Below are positions 55,483 through 63,229 of a stretch of 64,000 nucleotides of DNA, piece after piece (within the stretch, counting starts at the first letter, position 1; every line of letters begins with the position of its first letter). The translations under genes were made by a program, and so were the position numbers. Source of the DNA: Streptomyces sp. HUAS 15-9 (lineage in GTDB: Bacteria > Actinomycetota > Actinomycetes > Streptomycetales > Streptomycetaceae); assembly GCF_025642155.1 (NCBI RefSeq), contig NZ_CP106798.1, positions 5,828,001-5,892,000 on the forward strand, read 5' to 3'. Below the pieces are notes generated by a model, which was not told where the DNA came from, made no database searches, and saw only the letters and a list, made by a program, of their open reading frames with translations.

Positions 55483-58400
55483 ATGCGAGCATCGGTGCAG
55501 AAGAAGCGGTCTCGGGGCACAGCCAGGCAGACGGCCTCCGAAGGGGGCGCCGAGCGCACTCCCGTCGGCACCGGACGCCCGACCCACGTACGCAACCGGC
55601 TGATCGTCGCGGTGGCCGTGGTGGCCGCCGCCATCGCCGGGGCCGGAGCCCCGTCCGTGCTGGCCGCCTCCGGGCAGCTGAGTGACTCCCAGGACCTGGT
55701 GACCCTCGCCGGGCGCACCCAGGACGCGCTCGCCCTCGCCCACTCGCTGGCCGACGAGCGCGACGAGGTCACCTCCTACGTCGCGGCCGGCCGCCCCAAG
55801 TCCAAGGCGCCCTCCGAGCAGCGCAGCGCGCGGGTCGACCGGCAGGTGGAGGATCTGCGCGCCGACACTGACACGCCCGACTCGCTGCGCTCGGACCTGG
55901 ACGGCATCGCGGCCGTGCGCAGGGCCGCGCTCACCGGCAAGAGCACGGCGCTTCAGGCGCACCAGGCCTACTCGGCCGCGATCAACGAGCTGCACCGGCT
56001 GGCCGGGGACCTGGCCGAGCAGATGCCTCCACGGGCCGGCGCCGGCGCGTACGCGCTCGCCGAGCTGGACTCCGCCGTTCAGCAGTCCGCCTCCGCCCGC
56101 GGCCTGCTCCTCGCGGCCCTCAGCGTGCCGAGTACCACCCAGACGGTCACCGACCCCCTCACGGGCCTGCCCAGCACGACGTCCACCATCTCCGCGGCCG
56201 ACAAGAAGCAGCGCGACGCCCTCAGCGCCGCCGCCCAGCAGGCCCGGCTGCGCTCCGACGCGGCCCTCGCCGACTTCCGCGACGACGCGCCCAAGTCCGC
56301 GGTCGACTCGTACGACTCGACGGTCACCGGCCCCGAGGTGAACTCCGCCGAGAAGTACCTCGCCCAGCTCACCGACCAGCCGACGCTCTCCGACAGCGAC
56401 CTCGGTGTCGGCGCCAAGAAGCTGGACGCCGCCCTGTCCGCCCGCGTCGACCAGATGCGCGGCGCCGAGGCCGCCCTCTACGACCACCGCACCAAGGATC
56501 TCGCCCAGCTGCGCGACGACGACGTCACCGCGTGGGAGATCCGCATCGCCGTCCTGGGCGCGCTGATGCTGGTCGCCGTCGGCATCGCGACCGCCATGGC
56601 CCGCACCCTGACCCGCCCGCTGTCGGTGCTGCGGCGGGGCTCGGCCCGGCTGGCCGAGTCGGAGAACCCGGCCGCCGAGGAACCCGTCAAGTTCACCGGC
56701 CGCAACGACGAGTTCGCCCAGGTCGTCCGCTCCGTCAACGCTCTGCACGCGCACGCCGCCGCCCTCCACGAGCGCATCGCCACGCTCGAGTCCGACCGCA
56801 AGCACCTGGTCGGCCAGCGCCAGAAGATGGCCGACGCCCGCGAGGAGCTGCGCACCGAACTCGGCGACGCGGCGGCCCAGCTGGCACGGCTGCGGGCCAG
56901 CATCGGCGGCACCTTCGTCAATCTGGCCCTGCGCACCCTCGGCCTCGTCGAGCGGCAGCTGGCGGTCATCGAGGGCCTGGAGGAGCGTGAGCAGGACCCC
57001 GAGCGCCTCGCCACGCTCTTCAAGCTCGACCACTTCGCCACGGTCATGCGTCGGCACAGCGAGAACCTGCTGGTCCTCGCCGGTACCGAGCACGTCCAGC
57101 AGCACCACGGGCCGGTCCCGCTGGTGGACGTCGTACGGGCGGCGGTCAGCGAGATCGAGCGCTACGACCGGGTCCGTATCGCGGCGCTCCCGCCGCACGC
57201 GCACGTGGCGGGTTTCGCCGCCGACGACCTCTCCCATCTGCTGGCCGAGCTCATGGAGAACGCCACCTCGTTCTCCCCGCCCGATGTGCACGTCGAGGTC
57301 TCCGGCTGGCTGCTGGAGAGCGGCGAGGTCATGCTCTCCGTGCAGGACGAGGGCATCGGCCTGACCGGCGAGCGCCTGGCCCGCTTCAACTCCCGGCTCG
57401 CCGACTTCGACCCGGAGTCCCCGTACGAGCAGGAGGGCGAGGAAGGCCTGGGCCTCGGCCTGTACGTCGTCGCCCGCCTCGCCCACCGTCACGGCGCCCG
57501 TGTCCAGCTGCGCGAGCAGAAGCAGGGCGGCACCGCGGCGGTCGTGGTCCTCCCCGGCGCGCTGCTGGCCCAGGCCCCGGCCACGGCGGTCCCGCCGACC
57601 GAGACCGTGCCCGGCGGCACCCACACCTTCTCCCTGCCCGGCGCGGACGCCGAGGTCAACTCCAACGTCCTGCACGGCCGCGCGAAGGTCACCGATCCAC
57701 TGGCGCCCCTGGCGGAACAGCCCACACGAGCCACGCCAGACGAGAGCCCGGCCCTGGCCGGTGGCTCGGCTGAGACTCCGGCGGGGGCTTTCGCCGAATT
57801 CCCGGCTGGGGTTTCGGGCGAGGCTCCGTTGCAGACTTCCGCTGAGGCTGCGGCTGGGGTTTCCGGCGAGACTGCGGCTGGGGCTGTCGCTGGGTCCCCG
57901 GCAGGGGCTTTCGGCGGGGTCCCGTCCCGGACGCCGGCCGAGGCTTTCGCCGAGGATCCGGCTGGAACTTCCGCCGAGTCCTCGGCTGGGGTTTCGGGCG
58001 AGGCTCCGTTGCAGACTTCCGCTGAGGCTGGCGCTTTCGCCGAGGCTCCGACCGGGGCTTCCGCTGAGACTCCGGCTCGGACGGCCAGCGAGGCTCCGGC
58101 CGGGGCTTTCGCCGAGGCCCCGTCCCGGACTTCGGCTGAGACTGCGTCCAGGAATGCCGCCGAGGCCCTAGGCCGGGCTTCTGCCGAGGCCCCGTCCCGG
58201 ACTTCCGCCGAGATCCCGGCCCGGACTCACGCCGAGATCCCGGTCGAGACTCCCGCCGAGACCACGATGGAGCTGCTGGCCCCGGTGCCCGTCACCGACC
58301 CGTACGCCATCGGGCCGGACGCGCACGAGCGGACTCCCGACGAGGCCGCCGTGCCCGCGCCGACGGCGGAAACCGCACCACAGGCGGGAGCCGCGGGACC

Positions 58401-58695
58401 GGCAGTCACGGCGGAGCCGGCCGCCGACATCGAGGACGAGGTCACCAGCAAGGGCCTCCCCAAGCGAACCCCGAAGATCACCTCCCCGGACCGCGCCCCG
58501 CGGCAGCGGACCGGCTCCGTCGACGCCGAAGCCCTCCGGCGGCGTCTTGGCGGCTTCCGTCGGGGGGCGGAAGCGGGCCGCAGGGACGTGGAGGCGGAGA
58601 TCGCCGAAGAGACGGCCCAGAACGAGCGGCCGGACGCAGCACCAGCACACGCCGGAGATGTCACGGGGGGCACAGTCGAGGAGGCAAGCAGTTGA
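55483..58695 (+). CDS. cvnA: Conservon sensor histidine-kinase-like protein CvnA
   Basis: 1070 residues. TM1 near 38-62, a nitrate/nitric-oxide-sensor-like helical extracytoplasmic region (about 65-345), TM2 near 350-372, HAMP-like region, then ATPase boxes MENATSFSPP, QDEGIGL and GLGLGLYVVARLAHRHGA. The phospho-acceptor box is atypical, as in other CvnA proteins. The C-terminal about 330 residues are Ala/Glu/Pro-rich degenerate repeats (about 57760-58260). First gene of a conservon that forms a membrane-associated G-protein-like relay. An internal GTG at 55495 is an alternative start. Confidence 0.92.
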   Translation: MRASVQKKRSRGTARQTASEGGAERTPVGTGRPTHVRNRLIVAVAVVAAAIAGAGAPSVLAASGQLSDSQDLVTLAGRTQDALALAHSLADERDEVTSYVAAGRPKSKAPSEQRSARVDRQVEDLRADTDTPDSLRSDLDGIAAVRRAALTGKSTALQAHQAYSAAINELHRLAGDLAEQMPPRAGAGAYALAELDSAVQQSASARGLLLAALSVPSTTQTVTDPLTGLPSTTSTISAADKKQRDALSAAAQQARLRSDAALADFRDDAPKSAVDSYDSTVTGPEVNSAEKYLAQLTDQPTLSDSDLGVGAKKLDAALSARVDQMRGAEAALYDHRTKDLAQLRDDDVTAWEIRIAVLGALMLVAVGIATAMARTLTRPLSVLRRGSARLAESENPAAEEPVKFTGRNDEFAQVVRSVNALHAHAAALHERIATLESDRKHLVGQRQKMADAREELRTELGDAAAQLARLRASIGGTFVNLALRTLGLVERQLAVIEGLEEREQDPERLATLFKLDHFATVMRRHSENLLVLAGTEHVQQHHGPVPLVDVVRAAVSEIERYDRVRIAALPPHAHVAGFAADDLSHLLAELMENATSFSPPDVHVEVSGWLLESGEVMLSVQDEGIGLTGERLARFNSRLADFDPESPYEQEGEEGLGLGLYVVARLAHRHGARVQLREQKQGGTAAVVVLPGALLAQAPATAVPPTETVPGGTHTFSLPGADAEVNSNVLHGRAKVTDPLAPLAEQPTRATPDESPALAGGSAETPAGAFAEFPAGVSGEAPLQTSAEAAAGVSGETAAGAVAGSPAGAFGGVPSRTPAEAFAEDPAGTSAESSAGVSGEAPLQTSAEAGAFAEAPTGASAETPARTASEAPAGAFAEAPSRTSAETASRNAAEALGRASAEAPSRTSAEIPARTHAEIPVETPAETTMELLAPVPVTDPYAIGPDAHERTPDEAAVPAPTAETAPQAGAAGPAVTAEPAADIEDEVTSKGLPKRTPKITSPDRAPRQRTGSVDAEALRRRLGGFRRGAEAGRRDVEAEIAEETAQNERPDAAPAHAGDVTGGTVEEASS
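57803..58030 (+). repeat. Degenerate repeats in the CvnA tail
   Basis: A segment of about 47 bp (encoding AGVSGEAPLQTSAEA) recurs exactly 180 bp apart (from 57803 and from 57983), inside a longer run of ETPA/SRTSAE-type units. Confidence 0.8.
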
Positions 58696-59195
58696 CCGCG
58701 CCCAGTACCTTCGGACTGAGCAGTGAGGCCCGCAACCTGCACTGGCTGCTGACGAACCTCGTCGAGGAGGTGCCGGGCATCCAGTCGGTCGCCGTGGTCT
58801 CCTCCGACGGCCTCCTCCTGCTCTCCTCGGACCCCGGCCGCATCGCCCAGGCCAGAGAGGCCCGCACCGAGCGCCGGACCGGCCCCCGCGGCTCCTCCGC
58901 CGACCTCGCCGCCATCGTCTCCGGCCTCGGCAGCCTCACCGTCGGCGCCGCCCGGCTGATGGACTTCGGCGGGGTCAAGCACACGATGGTCGCGATGGAC
59001 GAGGGCAGCCTCTTCGTGATGTCGATCAGTGATGGCTCGCTGCTCGGCGTGCACGGCTCCGCGGACTGCGACATGAGCGTCGTGGCGTACCATATGGCGC
59101 TCTTCGTCGGGCGGGCCGGCCACGTCCTGACGCCCGAACTCCGCAGCGAGCTCCGAAAATCGATGGAGTCGCCGGTGCCGGGGAGCGCCCGATGA
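58692..59195 (+). CDS. cvnB: Conservon roadblock/LC7-domain protein CvnB
   Basis: 167 residues, roadblock/LC7 fold (NLHWLLTNLVEEVPGIQSVA, then VVSSDGLLLLSSDP). Such proteins scaffold and regulate small GTPases. TTG start overlaps the cvnA stop by 4 bp; the family N-terminus LTAPSTFGLSSEARN supports it. Confidence 0.95.
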   Translation: MTAPSTFGLSSEARNLHWLLTNLVEEVPGIQSVAVVSSDGLLLLSSDPGRIAQAREARTERRTGPRGSSADLAAIVSGLGSLTVGAARLMDFGGVKHTMVAMDEGSLFVMSISDGSLLGVHGSADCDMSVVAYHMALFVGRAGHVLTPELRSELRKSMESPVPGSAR

Positions 59196-59623
59196 GCGAC
59201 TTCGCGAAGAAGAAGCTCCCGGTCCGCGGCGGCGACCGCAAGCCCGCCCGGGTCCGCCCCTACTCGCTCACCGGCGGCCGCACCCGCTTCGGCCACGTCC
59301 TCCTCGTGGAGACGTTCGTGGCCAGCACGGCCAGCACGGCGGCACTGGAGGGCCCCGAGGGGCGCAAGGAACTGACGAACGGTTCGCTCCACACCCGGGT
59401 CATGCCGGAGATGCGGGCCATCGTCGAACTGTGCCGCCGTATGCGTACGGTGGCCGAGATCGCCGCGCTGCTGCAGATGCCGCTCGGCGTGGTCCGCGTC
59501 CTCCTGAGCGATCTCGCGGACCAGGGAAAGATCCGTGTGTACGGAACCGGCACCGGCCACGGGGTGGGCCGCCCGGACCGCGCTCTGCTGGAAAGGGTGC
59601 TGAGTGGACTCCGTCGTCTCTGA
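59192..59623 (+). CDS. cvnC: Conservon DUF742 protein CvnC
   Basis: 143 residues. DUF742 with a winged-helix-like core (RRMRTVAEIAALLQMPLGVV and RVLLSDLADQGKI) and the usual VRPYSLTGGRT near the N-terminus. It overlaps cvnB by 4 bp and cvnD by 20 bp, the typical conservon layout. Confidence 0.95.
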   Translation: MSDFAKKKLPVRGGDRKPARVRPYSLTGGRTRFGHVLLVETFVASTASTAALEGPEGRKELTNGSLHTRVMPEMRAIVELCRRMRTVAEIAALLQMPLGVVRVLLSDLADQGKIRVYGTGTGHGVGRPDRALLERVLSGLRRL

Positions 59624-60251
59624 CGCCGCTCATGGCGTCGCTCCCCTCGTCGGCCTCGACGAACCCGACCAGGATCTGAGGTCCTGGCAGACGGACCGCA
59701 CCCGAGCCCCGATAGCCACGAAGATAGTCGTGGCGGGCGGCTTCGGCGTCGGCAAGACGACGCTGGTCACCGCCGTCTCGGAGATCACGCCGCTGCAGAC
59801 CGAGGCGCTGATGACCGAGGCGAGCGAGGCCACCGACGACCTCACCGCCACGCCCGGCAAGCTCACCACCACCGTGGCCATGGACTTCGGCCGCATCACC
59901 CTCGACGACGATCTGGTGCTCTATCTGTTCGGCACGCCGGGTCAGCAGCGGTTCTGGTTCATGTGGGACGACCTGGTGCGCGGCGCGATCGGCGCCGTGG
60001 TCCTGGCCGACACCCGCCGCCTCAAGGACTGCTTCCCCGCGCTGGACTACTTCGAGAGCTGCGGACTGCCGTACGTCGTCGCGGTCAACCACTTCGACGG
60101 CAGCGAGCTGTTCGAACCGGCGGACGTTCGCGAGGCGTTGACGATCCCGGCGCGCATCCCTGTAATGATCATGGATGCGCGCCGCCGGATCTCGGTGATC
60201 GAGACCCTCCTGGCCCTCGTCGCCCACGCGCTCGAGGAAACCCCCGAGTAG
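59604..60251 (+). CDS. cvnD: Conservon small GTPase CvnD
   Basis: 215 residues. P-loop VAGGFGVGKTTLV, switch region TTTVAMDFGRITLDD, G3-like LFGTPGQQRFWFMWDDL and G4-like VAVNHFDG. It is the GTP-binding switch of the conservon. GTG start lies inside cvnC. Confidence 0.95.
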   Translation: MDSVVSDAAHGVAPLVGLDEPDQDLRSWQTDRTRAPIATKIVVAGGFGVGKTTLVTAVSEITPLQTEALMTEASEATDDLTATPGKLTTTVAMDFGRITLDDDLVLYLFGTPGQQRFWFMWDDLVRGAIGAVVLADTRRLKDCFPALDYFESCGLPYVVAVNHFDGSELFEPADVREALTIPARIPVMIMDARRRISVIETLLALVAHALEETPE

Positions 60252-60279
60252 CCCCCAAGCCGTAGGAGGCACCACCCGA

Positions 60280-61533
60280 ATGCGCAAGATACTCGTCGTG
60301 GGAGCCGGCCAGTCCGGACTCCAGCTCGCCCTCGGACTCCAGTCGCACGGGTACGAGGTCACCCTGATGTCGAACCGGACCGCGGACGAGATCCGCTCCG
60401 GCCGGGTCATGTCGACGCAGTGCATGTTCGACACGGCACTGCAGCACGAGCGCGATCTCCAGCTGAACTTCTGGGAGTCCCAGGCCCCGAAGATCGAAGG
60501 ACTCGGCGTCTCGGTCGCGGCCCCCGGCTCCTGGAGCGAGGGCCCCGCGGCCCGCGCGATCGACTGGGTGGGCAGGCTCGACGGGTTCGCGCAGTCGGTC
60601 GACCAGCGGGTGAAGATGGCCGGCTGGATGGAGACCTTCGCCCAGCGCGGCGGCCAGCTGGTCATCCACGGCGCGGCGGTCTCCGACCTCGACTACTTCT
60701 CCCGCGCCTACGACCTGGTGCTGATCGCCGCGGGCAAGGGCGAGCTGGTCTCCATGTTCGGCCGGGACGCCGCCCGCTCGCCGTACAGCGAGCCGCAGCG
60801 CGCGCTGGCGGTGGCGTACGTCCACGGCCTGGGCCCGCGCCCCGAGCACCCGGAGTACGACGCGGTCCGCTGCAACCTGGTCCCCGGTGTCGGCGAGCTG
60901 TTCGTCATGCCGACGCTGACCACGTCGGGCCGCGCGGACATCCTGTTCTGGGAAGGCATCCCCGGTGGTCCGCTGGACGCCTTCAACGGCGTCAAGGACC
61001 CGGCCGAGCACCTCTCCCTGACCCTGGAACTCATGGAGAGGTTCACGCCCTGGGAGCATGACCGGACCAAGGGCGTCGAACTGACGGATGCGGGCGGCAC
61101 CCTCGCCGGCCGTTACGCCCCCACCGTCCGCAACCCCGTCGGCCGCCTCCCGGGCGGCGGCCTCGTGCTGGGTGTCGCGGACGTCGTCGTCGCCAACGAC
61201 CCGATCACCGGACAGGGCGCCAACTCGGCGTCCAAGTGCGCGGCGTCGTACCTCGCCTCGATCCTCGAGCAGGGCGAGAAGGAGTTCGACGAGGCCTGGA
61301 TGCGGCAGACGTTCGACCGCTACTGGAACACGGCCCAGCACGTGACCAAGTGGACGAACGCCATGCTGGCCCCGCCGCCGGAGCACATCCTCAACCTGAT
61401 CGGCGCGGCGGGCGCGCTCCAGCCGGTCGCCGACCGGTTCGCCAACGGCTTCAACGACCCGGCCGACTTCGAGAACTTCTTCTACGAGCCCGAGAAGACG
61501 GGCGCCTACCTGGCGTCGCTCACTGGAGCCTGA
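60280..61533 (+). CDS. Styrene/indole monooxygenase-like FAD flavoprotein
   Basis: 417 residues. N-terminal FAD-binding ILVVGAGQSGLQLALGLQ and a second FAD contact GVADVVVANDPITGQGANSAS, as in StyA-type two-component monooxygenases, which need a separate flavin reductase. Substrate unknown. It follows cvnD by 28 bp, so it is probably co-transcribed with the conservon. The last codons (TGAYLASLTGA) appear to be supplied by inserted DNA; a homologous alternative 3' end lies at 63164-63229. Confidence 0.87.
   Translation: MRKILVVGAGQSGLQLALGLQSHGYEVTLMSNRTADEIRSGRVMSTQCMFDTALQHERDLQLNFWESQAPKIEGLGVSVAAPGSWSEGPAARAIDWVGRLDGFAQSVDQRVKMAGWMETFAQRGGQLVIHGAAVSDLDYFSRAYDLVLIAAGKGELVSMFGRDAARSPYSEPQRALAVAYVHGLGPRPEHPEYDAVRCNLVPGVGELFVMPTLTTSGRADILFWEGIPGGPLDAFNGVKDPAEHLSLTLELMERFTPWEHDRTKGVELTDAGGTLAGRYAPTVRNPVGRLPGGGLVLGVADVVVANDPITGQGANSASKCAASYLASILEQGEKEFDEAWMRQTFDRYWNTAQHVTKWTNAMLAPPPEHILNLIGAAGALQPVADRFANGFNDPADFENFFYEPEKTGAYLASLTGA
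61480..61499 (+). repeat. Attachment-site-like direct repeat, left copy
   Basis: A 20-bp sequence (TTCT, A, then CGAGCCCGAGAAGAC) inside the flavoprotein 3' end. The copy at 63164-63183 differs by one base. The 15-bp core is identical. Confidence 0.65.
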
Positions 61534-61678
61534 TGCGTCTTTGACCTGCGTTTCGGCCGTCATTGCCTGTCGTCACCTGTCGGTGTCGGCCGCTCTCGGA
61601 CGGTCCACAGACGGCTCGACCCCGCCCTGCACAAGCAAGAGGAGCACGCCTGCCCGACACGGCGTTGGCTGCAGCAAT

Positions 61679-62011
61679 ATGGTGCAGGTGAGCAGATCAT
61701 CCGAGCAGGTGCAGAACACGACCCGTCTTTGGAACGAGCACCGCCGTGCCCCCTTTCCCGCCAGCCTACGAGGCGCCGAGTTCGGGGGCACGGACATGGT
61801 GTTGCTCGACGCGGACATCGCCGGCTGCGTCTTCACGTGGCTGAACAACGGCGGCACTCTCGACCCGGGGCGCAGTCGCATCCTGCAAAGTTGCATCGAG
61901 GACCTGGACCGGGTCATGCCTGAGATCACCGATCCCGACGGTACCCAGTACTACCAGCGCTTGCGCCAACTCGCCCTACTCGTAGCAGAGACCTCCTCCG
62001 GCCCCAAATGA
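61679..62011 (+). CDS. Conserved hypothetical protein
   Basis: 110 residues from the ATG at 61679. The sequence NTTRLWNEHRRAPFPASLRG and DMVLLDADIAGCVFTWLNNG looks like a small soluble protein I have seen in other streptomycetes, without known function. It lies inside the 61.5-63.2 kb insertion, upstream of the integrase remnant. The frame is open back to 61541, so a longer form is possible. Confidence 0.6.
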   Translation: MVQVSRSSEQVQNTTRLWNEHRRAPFPASLRGAEFGGTDMVLLDADIAGCVFTWLNNGGTLDPGRSRILQSCIEDLDRVMPEITDPDGTQYYQRLRQLALLVAETSSGPK

Positions 62012-62012
62012 G

Positions 62013-62225
62013 ATGGTTTCCAAGGAGGAGGGCTACGCGGCCGCGCGCGAGCACGGCATGCATGCGCTGAGGCACTTCTACGCGTCCGCGCTCCTGGACG
62101 GCGGTGAGAACGTCAAGGCTGTCGCTCAGTACCTTGGACACAGCAACGCGGCGCTGACGCTGCGGATCTACGCGCACCTCATGCCGAGCAGTCGGGGAGG
62201 GTGCCTTACTGAGACGAATCTCTAA
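62013..62225 (+). pseudogene. Tyrosine integrase C-terminal remnant
   Basis: About 50 residues match the end of a tyrosine recombinase: HALRHFYASALLDGG (the His-x-x-Arg box), YLGHSNAALTLRIYAHLM (third His and nucleophile Tyr). The first about 300 residues and the first catalytic Arg are missing, and the terminus is replaced by unrelated codons. It closely resembles the intact integrase at 10784-11941 in this part. Confidence 0.88.
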
Positions 62226-62856
62226 AGTAGTCGTCCTCCGTTACTGGAGGCCCCGCAGTAATTGCTTCACGGTATGCCTGATCTGCAAGGTCGACGAATC
62301 GCAGTCCCAGGGCATCTCCCTCTTGGGCCTCGGAGAACGCGCGCCATTTCTCTCTTCCTTCAGCCCAGTGGGCACGGGCAACTTCGCCGCGGAAATGGTC
62401 CCTGAGATTAGCCAGGGCTGCCCCCTCGCTGGTTCTTCGCAACCGGAGGTCGGTAATCCATGCAGCCATGATCAGGTTGACGAAGAGAATCTTTTTGTAT
62501 CTTTCGCGTGAAACGGGGATGCGTGGGGGCTCCCAGCAAGTAAGAAGTTCCGGGTCATTCAAAGACCAAAGAATCAGCTCTCTGTGCCACGCGCGCTGCC
62601 CTTCCTGGTGCTCGATGCGAACTTGCCTTGCCTGATAGGAGATGGAGGCGACGACGCCTATGAGGGCGGCGGTCGAGACCAAGATTGACAAGCCTCCGTA
62701 AGTCTGGCTGATGTTGCTGAGTTTTCCCCAATTAAGTCCTGAGGGTGCCATCCAATTGAGAATGAATGGAGTGATCAGGACTGAGGCTGTGCTGCCGGCC
62801 GCAAGAGCAACCCAAGCCGCTATTCTTCGCAGCGCAACTCGTTCCATTAACGCCAC
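62206..62856 (-). CDS. DUF6082-type membrane protein
   Basis: 216 residues. Two N-terminal membrane helices (AAWVALAAGSTASVLITPFI and YGGLSILVSTAALIGVVASI) are followed by a charged cytosolic helix bundle (QARQVRIEHQEGQRAWHREL). This matches the Streptomyces DUF6082 architecture; function unknown. The gene is clearly A/T-richer than the core chromosome around it. GTG start with AGGGGG upstream. Its 3' end overlaps the integrase remnant by 20 bp, convergently. Confidence 0.78.
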   Translation of the reverse strand: MALMERVALRRIAAWVALAAGSTASVLITPFILNWMAPSGLNWGKLSNISQTYGGLSILVSTAALIGVVASISYQARQVRIEHQEGQRAWHRELILWSLNDPELLTCWEPPRIPVSRERYKKILFVNLIMAAWITDLRLRRTSEGAALANLRDHFRGEVARAHWAEGREKWRAFSEAQEGDALGLRFVDLADQAYREAITAGPPVTEDDYFRDSSQ

Positions 62857-63163
62857 TTCGCCCCCTGTCAGGTGCCTGAAGCCTCATGGTGGCGACCAAG
62901 TGTCCTGCCAGCAAGACCGCGTCAAGGGCTCGGATTCGCTTCACAGTCCCGTAGCTGGTCCGCAGCGGCGCCGCAACGCGGCCCCGCTGCGGAGGAACTG
63001 CGCCTCTCGTGACGAGCGGCCAGGGGCGGCGCGCAGGGCAAGCACGACCGTCTACGACAAGGCCAACGTCCGGCTTGACGGCCCACAGACGGCCCACCAC
63101 CCCTTGTGTGCCTCTGGCTGAGAAGAAACCACAGGTGAGAAGCCTGTGGGGTTACGGGCCGGT
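62857..63163. other. 307-bp region without a supported gene
   Basis: No frame has both a start signal and coding-like codon use. It forms the right part of the degenerate insertion, up to the attachment-like repeat at 63164. Confidence 0.5.
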
Positions 63164-63229
63164 TTCTGCGAGCCCGAGAAGACCGAGGCCTACCTCGCCG
63201 CCGTGGCCGGAGCGGCGGCCGGGGCGTAA
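63164..63229 (+). pseudogene. Orphan 3' end of a monooxygenase-like gene, with right attachment-like repeat
   Basis: Reads FCEPEKTEAYLAAVAGAAAGA then TAA, homologous to the flavoprotein end FYEPEKTGAYLASLTGA. No upstream coding sequence exists. Its first 20 bp repeat 61480-61499 with one mismatch. It is best read as the original host 3' end displaced by an insertion. Confidence 0.7.

Noticed and set aside
60280..61533. Core of an antibiotic gene cluster
   Set aside because: A single monooxygenase beside a conservon, without synthases, carriers or exporters, does not support a biosynthetic cluster.
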